From positions 178,943 through 242,942 of the forward strand of contig CAVZTR010000001.1 of the NCBI GenBank assembly GCA_963778225.1: a stretch of 64,000 nucleotides of DNA, given 5' to 3'. The stretch's first letter is position 1; each line of letters starts with the position of its first letter. Source of the DNA: JAGVSR01 sp963778225. GTDB taxonomy: Bacteria > Pseudomonadota > Alphaproteobacteria > Rhizobiales > Hyphomicrobiaceae. This document shows, in pieces, positions 33,804 to 42,022 of this stretch. Both the position numbers and the translations under genes were made by a program. The notes below the pieces were generated by a model, which had not been told where the DNA came from, searched no databases, and saw only the letters and a program-made list of their open reading frames with translations.

Positions 33804-34972
33804 ATCCTGACGTTTCCTTCCAGTTTGGAGCCTTCATACACGAGTTCAGCCAGTGCGGATAAGCGCATGCGGCAAAGGTTTTCCGCTTCGTGGCTGGTTA
33901 ATGCGGTGGCGGTGACGGTGGCGAGCGGTTGGCCGCGCGCGATCTGTGCGCCGGGTACGGGGCGATCGGCGGCCCAGTCCGGCCAGGCGATGGTGGGGAC
34001 GGTGATGGCGCCGTTGTCGGCATAAAGGTAGGCGGCGGCAGCGGCGCGCGGGGGTTGCCATCGACCTTTGAGGATCATGGCGGGGTTCTCGCCGGAACAG
34101 GCGGCGACGTGGGCGGCAAAGAGACTGCCTGAGGCATCGTCGAAGATGTCGAGTGTGGCGCCGGGGCGGGGGTTTACTTCAAGCAGCAATGGTTCGCCCT
34201 CGTGGAGGACGAAGTCGAGCGAGAGGAGACCGGTGAGGCCGAACTCGGAAATAACGGTCAGCGCGGTGTCGACGAGGCGGGTTTCGAGGTCGTCATCAAC
34301 GGTGATGCCGGAGACCGCGCCGCCATAGCGGTAGGGTCGGCGTTTGCGCGGCGACGACCACTGGCGGGAGAGCGCGACAGCGGTGCCGCGTTGGCTTGCA
34401 ATTGCGAGGACAGAGATGGCGTCGCCTTTTTGTTCGCGCTGGAAGTAGCGGCGTGGGTCGGGCTCGAAGGTGGCGGGGCATTCGTGAATGTGCAGGCCGC
34501 CGCTGCCGCCGATGCGCTTCATCAGCCAACCTTGGTGATTGGCGGGTGGCGTGAGTTGCGTTTGGGGATGGCGAATGCCGAGCCGGGCGAGCGTGCCGAA
34601 AAACTCCGTCGGGTCTTTGACGCGGCGGATCGTGTCGGCGCTGTTGCCGATCAGGTGAAATCGTTCACCGAGTGCTGCGACGAGCTTTGGATTGCATTCG
34701 AAGCCGCCGCCGAGCACGAGTCCGATGGATGGCGCGGGGGCGTTGGCGACGAGGCTTTCAAGCGCGGCAATGAGCGGTCGCTTGATGAAGCCGACTTGGA
34801 CGCGGGCCGGCAGGCAGATCAGTTCGTGGGCGGCTTCACGCGTGTCGAGATCGCCGAAGCAATCGACGACGAGGGGGATGAACCCGGCGCGGCGTGCCGA
34901 CTGCGCGAGTGCGCGTCCGGAGAACGCGGCGATGAGGACGCATCGCGTCTCTGTGGGATCAGGGGTTGCCAT
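33800..34972 (-). CDS. ATP-grasp domain protein of the H4MPT cluster (Orf5-like)
   Basis: This 390-residue protein starts with a Rossmann-like N-terminus (VLIAAFSGRALAQSARRAGF) and has ATP-grasp elements: WLMKRIGGSGGLHIHEC, FGLTGLLSLDFVLHEGEPLL and LLEVNPRPGATLDIFD. Proteins of this type sit beside mch in nearly all H4MPT methylotrophs and probably form a C-N bond in cofactor synthesis. Start MATPDPTE at 34972 directly abuts a REP-like repeat. Coupled to mch by a four-base overlap. Confidence 0.85.
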   Translation of the reverse strand: MATPDPTETRCVLIAAFSGRALAQSARRAGFIPLVVDCFGDLDTREAAHELICLPARVQVGFIKRPLIAALESLVANAPAPSIGLVLGGGFECNPKLVAALGERFHLIGNSADTIRRVKDPTEFFGTLARLGIRHPQTQLTPPANHQGWLMKRIGGSGGLHIHECPATFEPDPRRYFQREQKGDAISVLAIASQRGTAVALSRQWSSPRKRRPYRYGGAVSGITVDDDLETRLVDTALTVISEFGLTGLLSLDFVLHEGEPLLLEVNPRPGATLDIFDDASGSLFAAHVAACSGENPAMILKGRWQPPRAAAAAYLYADNGAITVPTIAWPDWAADRPVPGAQIARGQPLATVTATALTSHEAENLCRMRLSALAELVYEGSKLEGNVRI

Positions 34973-34978
34973 GTTTCT

Positions 34979-35092
34979 CCCTCTCCCCATTGCTCTTGCA
35001 ATGGGGAGAGGGTTGGGGTGAGAGGCAGTATCCGCACGCTAGCAAGCGGCTGCCCCTCACCCTAACCCTCTCCCCGCGTGCGGGGAGAGGGG
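34979..35092. repeat. Pair of head-to-head REP-like palindromic repeats, copies 2a/2b
   Basis: 2a (34979-35024) is the reverse-oriented element, with palindromic arms CCCTCTCCCCATTG and its complement; 2b (35043-35092) is the forward element beginning caagcggctgcccctcaccc and ending in the palindrome CCCTCTCCCCGC...GCGGGGAGAGGG. It is the intergenic spacer between mtdB and the Orf5-like gene. Confidence 0.85.
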
Positions 35093-35105
35093 ATCAAGAC
35101 GGCGA

Positions 35106-36014
35106 TCAGACGAGGCCGGTGAGTTCCTTGGCCTTGATGTAGGCGTGGCGGAAGTCGAGCGAGAGGGCTTTGTCGGATTCGAGCATCTGTTTGAAGAGAC
35201 CGGATTCGGTCTTGTACTTGATGTCGCCGATGGCGAGCGGACCGACGCCCAGGATGTTCGTATCGCCTAATGGCGCGCCGTCCATGAACAGGTCCATGCC
35301 TTCGACGCCGGCAGGGGGGACCGCGTTGACGTCGGCGATGGCGAGCAGATTGGGTGCGGCCTTGAGCATTTCCTTGGAGACGACCTGCACGCCGGCAGCG
35401 GCCGCGGCGAAGATGACTTCCGCGTTCTTGACGACTTCAGCGCGCTGTTCGGCAGTTTCACCGTTGACCGGCTCGAGGTCGACGCCGAAGCGTTCCTTGG
35501 ACACGGCGGCGCTCTTGATGACGCGGTCGACGCCGCGGTGGGCGACGAGCTGCACCTGGGCACCTTCGAGCGCGGAGATGATGGACGAGGCGAAGCCGAC
35601 GACGCCGGTGGCGCCGAACACGGCAACGCGCGTTCCCTTCCAGGAGCGGCCGAATTTCAGCTTCAGGATACGCTCGACGCAGGCGACCATGGCGGCGGCA
35701 GTGGTGAAGGAACCTGCGGGATCAGCGAACGTGGAGCACTCGAACGGGGGGACGAGGGCCTTCTTGGCGGCATCGAGCATGTCGAGCGCCATGATGGCGT
35801 CCTTGCCGCCCATGAAGAAGCCGGTGCGCACACCATAGTTCGGCGGGCGGGAGAAGATGGCGTCCTGGATCAGCGGCGTGACGTCCTGCACTTCGACGTT
35901 CGTGTAGGGGACGATGACCTTGTAGCCCGCATCGGCGGCCATGTTCACGTCGAAGGGGCTGACGTGCTTGCGCGGGTCGAGCATGTGCAGGATGGGCGTC
36001 GCTTCTTGGGTCAT
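35106..36014 (-). CDS. mtdB: NAD(P)-dependent methylene-H4MPT dehydrogenase
   Basis: This 302-residue dehydrogenase oxidises methylene-H4MPT to methenyl-H4MPT. The N-terminus ILHMLDPRKHVSPFDVNMAA and ECSTFADPAGSFTTAAAMVA are characteristic of MtdA/MtdB; the Rossmann motif is VAVFGATGVVGFASSIISAL (about residues 130-149). Context with mch and fae points to MtdB rather than MtdA. GGGGAGAA precedes the ATG at 36014. It is the only known link from formaldehyde-derived methylene-H4MPT to Mch. Confidence 0.93.
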   Translation of the reverse strand: MTQEATPILHMLDPRKHVSPFDVNMAADAGYKVIVPYTNVEVQDVTPLIQDAIFSRPPNYGVRTGFFMGGKDAIMALDMLDAAKKALVPPFECSTFADPAGSFTTAAAMVACVERILKLKFGRSWKGTRVAVFGATGVVGFASSIISALEGAQVQLVAHRGVDRVIKSAAVSKERFGVDLEPVNGETAEQRAEVVKNAEVIFAAAAAGVQVVSKEMLKAAPNLLAIADVNAVPPAGVEGMDLFMDGAPLGDTNILGVGPLAIGDIKYKTESGLFKQMLESDKALSLDFRHAYIKAKELTGLV

Positions 36015-36047
36015 TTTCTTGTTCTCCCCGTTGAGTACGAAAGCGGG

Positions 36048-36998
36048 TCAGGCGGGGCCGATGACGGCGCCGGTGTTGCGACCCTGCACAATTTTCAGAT
36101 CGAGCCCCGTCGCTTTAGCCTCTTCGACTAAAGATGAATAGAGACGGTGCGCCGCAGCCTCGCTGTCCACGAAGGCAAAGCCGGTCGGGCCCCACGAACT
36201 CTGTCCGAGACCCGTCGCGCCCGCCTCGCCCAGGCGGCGGACCATGTGGCCGACGGCCGGGCTCGACCAAGGTGCGCCACCTTGCGCGGCGGAGAAATGG
36301 TTACCGACGATGGTTTGGATTTCGCTCAAGGCTGAGCCGAAGGAGGCGATGTCCTTTTCGACAATCCCGGGCAAAAGCCGCATCAGGGTCAGGCGACAGA
36401 GATGGCCGGCAAGGGCTTCCGGGAATTCGGGCAGGGCCTGGAAGGCGGCGCTTTCCTTTTCGCCGTGAACGCCGACGTCGCGCGGATCGAGGACGAGAAT
36501 GGCGCGCCAGTCGGCGGGGAAGTCGAGGCGCACGACGGTCGGCGGCGGATGGCCGGATGTGCCGCGGCCGCCATCGACGATGAAGCCGCCGCGCTCGAAT
36601 GCCGTGATGCCGATCGCGGAACGCGCGCCGCGTTCGACGACTTCGCCGAGGGAACTGGCGGAGGCCTGACTGCCAGCGAGCTTCAGCACGGCGGCGCCGA
36701 TGGCGAGCGCCAACTGGGTTCCCGAACCCAATCCGGCGTGGGCGGGGATCGCGCTCTGCACGTCAACTTCGTACGTCTTGTTGGAAGCGAAGAGGCTGGC
36801 AAAGCGGCGCAGCGCTTTTTCCGCCCGCTCGCTTTCAGGTCCGCTGGCGCGAAATTCGGGAGCCGGGCGAACGGTGAGCGTGGTTGCGGGTTGATCCACG
36901 GCCAAGCCGATCGAGCCGTACTTGCGGCCGAGCGAACCGTTGAGATCGACGAAGCCCAAATGCAGGCGGGCAGGTGCGCTGACGGTGATAGCCCGCAT
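36048..36998 (-). CDS. mptG: Beta-ribofuranosylaminobenzene 5'-phosphate synthase
   Basis: This 316-residue GHMP-kinase-fold enzyme commits p-aminobenzoate and PRPP to tetrahydromethanopterin synthesis. It begins ITVSAPARLHLGFVDLNGSL and has GSIGLAVDQPATTLTV, the glycine-rich IPAHAGLGSGTQLALAIGAA and GGFIVDGGRGTSGHPPPTVV. The start is ATG at 36998. It lies 33 bases upstream of mtdB and probably heads the minus-strand H4MPT transcript (mptG-mtdB-Orf5-mch-ATP-grasp-CitG-like). Confidence 0.93.
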   Translation of the reverse strand: MRAITVSAPARLHLGFVDLNGSLGRKYGSIGLAVDQPATTLTVRPAPEFRASGPESERAEKALRRFASLFASNKTYEVDVQSAIPAHAGLGSGTQLALAIGAAVLKLAGSQASASSLGEVVERGARSAIGITAFERGGFIVDGGRGTSGHPPPTVVRLDFPADWRAILVLDPRDVGVHGEKESAAFQALPEFPEALAGHLCRLTLMRLLPGIVEKDIASFGSALSEIQTIVGNHFSAAQGGAPWSSPAVGHMVRRLGEAGATGLGQSSWGPTGFAFVDSEAAAHRLYSSLVEEAKATGLDLKIVQGRNTGAVIGPA

Positions 36999-37143
36999 CG
37001 GTCGAGCAGCCGTTGTTCAGGGGTTGGCGCGATGGGTACGAAGCGCCTCCGCACAGGGCGGGAGAGCGATTGAAGCCGGACCCCAGTCGATCTACGGTGA
37101 CGCCGGAAAAGTCAATCCCTGGAACCTAATGGAGCGCCGCGAA

Positions 37144-37521
37144 ATGGCTGCAACCCGTGAAAAAGCAATGCCGGAGGCCGACGTTGTCGCCTGGCTTGGC
37201 GCAAACCTGCCGACGTGGCGTCTGGAGGACGGCTGGATCAGGCGGACCTACAAGACGAACGGCTGGAAAGGAACTCTGATGGTGATCAACACCATCGGGC
37301 ATCTGGCGGAGGCGGCGTGGCATCATCCCGATCTCACGGCCTCGTATGCGTGGGTGGAAGTGCGCCTCGTGACCCATTCGGCGAAGGGCATCACAGACAA
37401 GGACCTCTATCTGGCCAAGAAGATCGAAGAGGTGGTCCAGTGGCAGCCCGCGTCCGAGACGAACAACTCGCTGGAAGGCACGCCGACCGATCCGCGCTTT
37501 GCATACATCAAGTATGACTGA
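37144..37521 (+). CDS. 4a-hydroxytetrahydrobiopterin dehydratase (pterin-4a-carbinolamine dehydratase) family
   Basis: This 125-residue DCoH/PCD-fold protein has the motif LAEAAWHHPDLTASYAWVEV, with the paired histidines of the active site, and VRLVTHSAKGITDKDLYLA. Homologues with this longer C-terminus occur beside H4MPT genes of methylotrophs, so a role on a pterin intermediate is likely; no phenylalanine hydroxylase is seen. ATG 37144 is preferred since GGAG lies nine bases upstream; ATG 37129 is an alternative. Divergent from mptG. Confidence 0.88.
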   Translation: MAATREKAMPEADVVAWLGANLPTWRLEDGWIRRTYKTNGWKGTLMVINTIGHLAEAAWHHPDLTASYAWVEVRLVTHSAKGITDKDLYLAKKIEEVVQWQPASETNNSLEGTPTDPRFAYIKYD

Positions 37522-38050
37522 GGCTCAGGCGCCGTCGCGGGGGACGTACGACGCGCTGATCGGCATTGGGTCCAACGTCGGCGATAAAGCCCAGAACATT
37601 GCGCGCGCGATCGATCTTCTGTGCGGCGACGGCATGGTCCGACTGGTGGCGACGTCGCGGTTCTATCGCTCGGAGCCTTGGGGAATTCTCGAGCAGGACT
37701 GGTTCGTCAATGCGGCGGCGGCGGTGGCAACCGACGTGTCCGCGCATGAGCTTTTGCGACGCTGCCTTGCGGTCGAAGATGAAATGGGCCGCTTGCGCAA
37801 AGTGAAATGGGGGCCGCGCCTCGTCGATGTGGACGTGCTGACCTATCGCGGCCAGACGATCGATACGCCGGACCTGAAGGTCCCGCATCCCTTCATCGAA
37901 CAGCGATCCTTCGTTGTGGTGCCGCTGCTCGACATCGCCCCTGATGAGGTCGTGCGGGGGCGGCGGGTGAGGGACCTCGCCGCCGCCATTGACACCAGCG
38001 ATTGTGTGCCGCTCGATCGTGAATCAGCTTCTCCGGAAAGCGGCCGGTAG
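37514..38050 (+). CDS. folK: 6-hydroxymethyl-7,8-dihydropterin pyrophosphokinase
   Basis: This 178-residue enzyme transfers pyrophosphate from ATP to hydroxymethyldihydropterin for folate synthesis. It shows ALIGIGSNVGDKAQNIARAI, FYRSEPWGILEQDWFVNAAA, GPRLVDVDVLTYRG and the HPFIEQRSFVVVPL region, all standard HPPK motifs. Its ATG lies inside the last codons of the pterin dehydratase gene (eight-base overlap), so the two are coupled. Its 3' end overlaps the convergent membrane protein gene by 27 bases. It could also feed a pterin intermediate to H4MPT synthesis. Confidence 0.93.
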   Translation: MTEAQAPSRGTYDALIGIGSNVGDKAQNIARAIDLLCGDGMVRLVATSRFYRSEPWGILEQDWFVNAAAAVATDVSAHELLRRCLAVEDEMGRLRKVKWGPRLVDVDVLTYRGQTIDTPDLKVPHPFIEQRSFVVVPLLDIAPDEVVRGRRVRDLAAAIDTSDCVPLDRESASPESGR

Positions 38051-38974
38051 ATGGAACGACGTCATCGTCGGGTCGACCACTCCGGCGCGTCCGCCGAACC
38101 ATGCCGCTGCGGCGCCCAGAAGTAGGGCGAGGGCTCCCCAAAATGAGCCTTGCGCGACGGTTTCGCGGGTCCGCTCAGCGGCGGCCGTGGCTTGCTGCTT
38201 GGTCTGCTCGACGGCCTGCCGGTACTGGCTTTCATATTGGGCTATCTGCGCACGGGCTTGATCGGGCGTGATGTTCTGAGCCTTGGCGAGCGCGTCGGCG
38301 GCACGGTTGCGGGCCTGTTCGGCTTGGGCGCGATCGCTTGTCACTGCGGCGCGGACAGCGGCGACGGCGGCATCACGCATGGCGGCTGGATCCTGGCCGG
38401 CGCCGCGAACACTCTGCTCGATGGATGAGAACGGATCGGCTTGATTGGCTATGGAGGGAGCGGCCACCTGCGCGGCGGTCTGCATGGCGCCGCCGGCTGT
38501 GCGGGCCATGGTGCTGGCCGCGGTCGTTGCCGCGTCGGTCGCGGTTCCGACGATCGCGCCGGCGGTGGAGCTGATGAGGTAGAAGACCGCCAGCGTCGTG
38601 AACGCCCAGCTGGTCAGGCCATGCCAGCTCGCGGTGGTGTGTTTGGGCGAGCCCGACAAGCGACCGGCGGCCACCCCGCCAAGGAAGGCTGCAACGATGC
38701 CGGAGATGGCCCACCAAGCCGCTGCCGTCATCGAAAAGGTATCGGCATCGGGGTTGTTGGTGTCGGCGAGGCTGAACGAGGCAAGGCCAAGAGCCAGGCC
38801 GAGCATGTTCAAAATGAGCTGGGCCGACAATGCCAAGGCGGCTCCGGCGAAAACCGCGCCCCAGTTGATCTCATTGATCAGGATCGTGCGGGCATCATCT
38901 TCCGGCGCGGTTGGTGAAATATCAGCCGGGTTCTGAGGGGTTCGGCCGGGACGGGCCTCTGTGTTGGTCGCCAT
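38024..38974 (-). CDS. Membrane protein with central coiled region (PhnA-like in rhizobia), unknown function
   Basis: This 316-residue protein has a membrane helix pair near residues 38-62 (VFAGAALALSAQLILNMLGL) and another near 85-105 (WWAISGIVAAFLGGVAAG), a third at about 120-145, a long Ala/Gln/Glu-rich helical stretch (EQARNRAADALAKAQNITPD and QYRQAVEQTKQQATAAAERT) and a final membrane helix near 285-300. Similar rhizobial proteins are misnamed PhnA-like. Function unknown; possibly envelope stress. It overlaps folK tail to tail. Confidence 0.7.
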   Translation of the reverse strand: MATNTEARPGRTPQNPADISPTAPEDDARTILINEINWGAVFAGAALALSAQLILNMLGLALGLASFSLADTNNPDADTFSMTAAAWWAISGIVAAFLGGVAAGRLSGSPKHTTASWHGLTSWAFTTLAVFYLISSTAGAIVGTATDAATTAASTMARTAGGAMQTAAQVAAPSIANQADPFSSIEQSVRGAGQDPAAMRDAAVAAVRAAVTSDRAQAEQARNRAADALAKAQNITPDQARAQIAQYESQYRQAVEQTKQQATAAAERTRETVAQGSFWGALALLLGAAAAWFGGRAGVVDPTMTSFHLPAAFRRS

Positions 38975-39070
38975 GGCTGTGTCCTCCGCTCAAGTGTGTT
39001 GGGCTCATGGTGTGGCGGCAGGCAACCGCCCAATGACGCGGATCGTTCCCTCGGCACAGGTCGCTCAAAC

Positions 39071-39102
39071 GAAAACCGCCACCGGATGGCTCCGGCGGCG
39101 GT
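39071..39102 (-). terminator. Terminator of the small cytochrome c gene
   Basis: Twelve-base arms (39075-39086 and 39091-39102) with one mismatch and a TGGC loop; read on the minus strand the hairpin is followed by TTTTCGTTT. It lies 30 bases beyond the cytochrome stop codon. Confidence 0.8.
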
Positions 39103-39131
39103 CTCAAAACTCACACTAAACGGTCGACCGC

Positions 39132-39500
39132 TTACTGCTTGCACTCGCTCTTGATGTAGGCGAGCAGGTTGGCGCGGTCGGTTGCGTCCTTCACGCCGGC
39201 CGGGAAGATCATCTTGTTGCCGGGGATCACAGCATCGTCCTTCTCGAACCATGCGAGGAGCTTTTCGTCGTCCCAGGTGACGCCCGACTTCTTCACGGCA
39301 TCCGAGTAGCCGGCGTAGCCTTCGACGGTGCCGGCAGCGCGGCCGGAAACGCATGTCAGGTTGGGGCCGAGAGCGTTCTTGCCGAACGCATGGCAGGCCG
39401 AGCACTTCTTGAATACGGCCTTACCGGCTTCGGCGTCCTGAGCCGAGGCGGCGAACGGAGCAGCCAGAATGAGACCGGCGGCGATAACCCACTTCATCAT
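39132..39500 (-). CDS. Small soluble c-type cytochrome (cytochrome c2/c555-like)
   Basis: This 122-residue protein has a signal peptide (MMKWVIAAGLILAAPFAASA), the haem motif KKCSACHAFG with CSACH near residues 33-37, the conserved GPNL after it, WDDEKLLAWF and the distal methionine in PGNKMIFPAG. This is class I mitochondrial/c2-type layout. It can carry electrons from bc1 or from a PQQ-methanol dehydrogenase to the terminal oxidase; position next to the pqq operon favours, but does not prove, the latter. Ends in a strong terminator. Confidence 0.92.
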   Translation of the reverse strand: MMKWVIAAGLILAAPFAASAQDAEAGKAVFKKCSACHAFGKNALGPNLTCVSGRAAGTVEGYAGYSDAVKKSGVTWDDEKLLAWFEKDDAVIPGNKMIFPAGVKDATDRANLLAYIKSECKQ

Positions 39501-39721
39501 ATTGCACTTCCTCCCGAGGGTGGCACGGTAACCATTTTGACGGTCCGTGGAGCCACTTTTGCGACTCTAGCTTTTGTATTGCCAAAGTCCACCTGAACCC
39601 CAGGTGAATTAGGCCCCAGGGCCCGGTGAAACATCTACGCCCTCACGAGCGAAGAAGATTTCAGCCGGCGCGTCTTTTACACTGACAACCAGAGCTCTGC
39701 CAGTGGGTTCCCGAGCAATCT

Positions 39722-40882
39722 TCAGGTGCCTCCAACGGTCACCTTGGCGGCGCCGACCCGGCGATAGACGAATTCGGGCGGGGTGGAGTGGCTTTCCACC
39801 TCGGCGACCTTGGCCCATTCCTCATGCATCGGCGACAGTGAGCAGGCGGGGTCGGTGTTGGTTGCGTCTCCCGTCAGCGCGAAGGCCTGGCAGCGGCAGC
39901 CGCCAAAATCGATCTCCTTGCGCGGGCAGGAGCGGCAGGGCTCCTTCATCCATTCGGTGCCGCGATACTTGTTGAAGACATCGCCGTTGAGCCAGATGTC
40001 GGCGAGCTTGCGATCCTTCACGTTGTCGAACTGGAGGTGCGTGATCAATTCGGCGGCGTGGCAGGGCAGCACGCGGCCCGAAGGCGTAACGTTCAGTATC
40101 TGCTTGGCCCAGCCGCCCATGCAGGGCTTGGGGAACTTGGCGTAGTAGTCGGGGACGACCATGTCGATGACGATGATGCCCTTGTACTTCTCGCGCGCCT
40201 CTTCGACTTGCTTGGCAGCGGTCATGAAGCTCTCGCGGGTGGGCATGAGCGAAGAGCGGTTGAGAAGTGCCCAGGCGTAATACTGGACGTGCGCGATTTC
40301 GATACGACCGGCGCCGCATTCGATGGCGAATTCGATCATGCGCGGGACGTTATGGATGTTCTGGCGATGGATCGGCGCGTTGATCGTCAACGCCATGCCG
40401 GCTTCTTTCGCCCACTGGGAGACTTCGATCTTCTTGGCGAAGCCGCCCTTGTAGGCGGAGATGCGGTCGGCGTTTTCAGGATCGACGTCCTGGATGGAAA
40501 GCTGCACGTGATCAAGGCCGATCTCGGCGAGCTTCATCATGCGATCGCGCGTGAGCGTCACACCGGCGGTGATGAGGTTGGTGTAGAGGCCAGCCTTGAC
40601 GGCGGCTTCGAGGATTTCCTCAAGGTCCTTGCGGGCCGTGGGTTCGCCGCCCGAGAGATGGACCTGGAGGATGCCGAGTTCGCCGGCCTGACGCATCACG
40701 TCCTGCCATTCGGCCGTCGTGAGCTCAGTGTTGGCCCGCTCAAGATCGGTCGGGTTGGAGCAGTACGGGCACTGCAACGGGCAGCGATGCGTCAGCTCGC
40801 ACAGCATCCCGACGGGCGCGCGGGCGCACGACGGATCGACGGCGGCAATTGCGCTCGTCTCGACGGGGGTGACCTCGTTCAT
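39722..40882 (-). CDS. pqqE: PQQ biosynthesis radical SAM enzyme PqqE
   Basis: This 386-residue enzyme cross-links Glu and Tyr of the PqqA peptide. The radical SAM cluster motif is CELTHRCPLQCPYCSNP (CxxxxxxCxxC form seen in PqqE), near residues 28-44, and the C-terminal SPASM domain has CRSCPRKEIDFGGCRCQAF and further cysteines. Length is standard. It is the last gene of pqqABCDE, 43 bases after pqqD. About 220 bases of no evident coding follow before the cytochrome gene. Confidence 0.97.
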   Translation of the reverse strand: MNEVTPVETSAIAAVDPSCARAPVGMLCELTHRCPLQCPYCSNPTDLERANTELTTAEWQDVMRQAGELGILQVHLSGGEPTARKDLEEILEAAVKAGLYTNLITAGVTLTRDRMMKLAEIGLDHVQLSIQDVDPENADRISAYKGGFAKKIEVSQWAKEAGMALTINAPIHRQNIHNVPRMIEFAIECGAGRIEIAHVQYYAWALLNRSSLMPTRESFMTAAKQVEEAREKYKGIIVIDMVVPDYYAKFPKPCMGGWAKQILNVTPSGRVLPCHAAELITHLQFDNVKDRKLADIWLNGDVFNKYRGTEWMKEPCRSCPRKEIDFGGCRCQAFALTGDATNTDPACSLSPMHEEWAKVAEVESHSTPPEFVYRRVGAAKVTVGGT

Positions 40883-40925
40883 GGCTTGGCTCCGTTCAAG
40901 TTCTGGCCGCTCACGTTTTGGCCGC

Positions 40926-41252
40926 TCAGGTTTTGGCCGGTTCGCCGGCGTTCAAGACGCCTTTGTCGGCGAGGTCCTGCAGCATATCGACGATGTCTTT
41001 CAGGATGAGATCGGCCGGGGCCTTGTATTCATCCGCGAGAATGTCCGCGATGTCGGAGACCGAGCGTACGCCGTCGCATTTCTGCAGCACGGCGACAGCG
41101 ATCTCGTCGGGGTTGAAGACGCGTTCGGGTGCCAGAAGAATCCAGCGTCCGCGGCCGGCGTCGTGGCGCATCTTTACGAAGCGCGGCAGGCTCGGCCGGC
41201 AATCGCCGGTGATCAGGATGCGTTCGCGTTTGGCGTATTGGCCAATACTCAT
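40926..41252 (-). CDS. pqqD: PQQ biosynthesis peptide chaperone PqqD
   Basis: This 108-residue RRE-type chaperone binds PqqA and presents it to PqqE. It has LPRFVKMRHDAGRGRWILLA, RVFNPDEIAVAVLQKCDG and DMLQDLADKGVL, the usual PqqD pattern. The start ATG at 41252 overlaps the pqqC stop (ATGA). The frame is open 32 codons further upstream inside pqqC but that part is unlike PqqD. Confidence 0.95.
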   Translation of the reverse strand: MSIGQYAKRERILITGDCRPSLPRFVKMRHDAGRGRWILLAPERVFNPDEIAVAVLQKCDGVRSVSDIADILADEYKAPADLILKDIVDMLQDLADKGVLNAGEPAKT

Positions 41253-42022
41253 GCCTGAAGATCCTCCGGGCGCCACGCGCCGGGCGGCACGTTGCCGTTG
41301 ATGTAGGCGTGGTAGAGTGCGTCGAGCTGAACCCAAAGCACGTTGCACTTGAAGCGGACGGCGTCCACGCAGGCTTCCTGCTCGGCGCGGGTGGCGGCGT
41401 GCTGCTTAATATAGTTGAGCGCAAAGTCAGCGTCGCGCGGGGCTTGCACAAGACGCTGCTTGAAGTAGGCCATCACACGATCGTCGATGAAGTCGTAGCC
41501 CTCCAGCATTCCGGAAATGCGCTCCTTGTGGATCTTGGGCGCAAAGAGTTCCGTGAGCGATGAGGCAACGGCGATGGTGAGCGGCTGTTCGCGCACGAAG
41601 GTGACGTACGCTTCGACGGCGAATCGGGTGGCGGGCAGGGCGCCGCGCATCGACTGCACGTAGTCGCGGTCGAGGCCGAGGGCGTCGGTGAGGACGAGCC
41701 AGCGTTCAATGCCGCCGTCGTCGTTTTCATAACCGTCGTGCTCGAGGACGCGGTGCATCCATTCGCGGCGCAGTTCGCGATCGAATGTGCGGCTGACGAG
41801 AGCGGCGTCTTTGCGGGGAACGGCCGACTGGTAGCAGTAGCGGTTGAGGGCCCAAGCGGCGACCTGGCTCTTCTTCAGCTTGCCGCCGTGGAGAAGCTTA
41901 TGGAAGGGATGCTTATCGTGGTAGCGCTCGGCGCCGACGGCTTGAATTGCGGCTTCGAATTCCTCATGCGACCAGAGCTTGTTGTCGGTGCGCGCGGTGC
42001 CCTTCAGGTGAATATCGGTCAT
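41249..42022 (-). CDS. pqqC: Pyrroloquinoline-quinone synthase PqqC
   Basis: This 257-residue cofactorless oxidase performs the last, eight-electron step to PQQ. It shows YHDKHPFHKLLHGGKLKK, VAAWALNRYCYQSAVPRKDA and SLTELFAPKIHKERISGMLE, all conserved in PqqC. ATG at 42022 overlaps the pqqB stop, and its own stop overlaps the pqqD start, so B-C-D are translationally coupled. Confidence 0.97.
   Translation of the reverse strand: MTDIHLKGTARTDNKLWSHEEFEAAIQAVGAERYHDKHPFHKLLHGGKLKKSQVAAWALNRYCYQSAVPRKDAALVSRTFDRELRREWMHRVLEHDGYENDDGGIERWLVLTDALGLDRDYVQSMRGALPATRFAVEAYVTFVREQPLTIAVASSLTELFAPKIHKERISGMLEGYDFIDDRVMAYFKQRLVQAPRDADFALNYIKQHAATRAEQEACVDAVRFKCNVLWVQLDALYHAYINGNVPPGAWRPEDLQA

Noticed and set aside
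35106..36014. Assignment of the dehydrogenase to MtdA
   Set aside because: Family motifs are shared, but adjacency to mch, mptG and fae fits MtdB; a phylogeny would decide.
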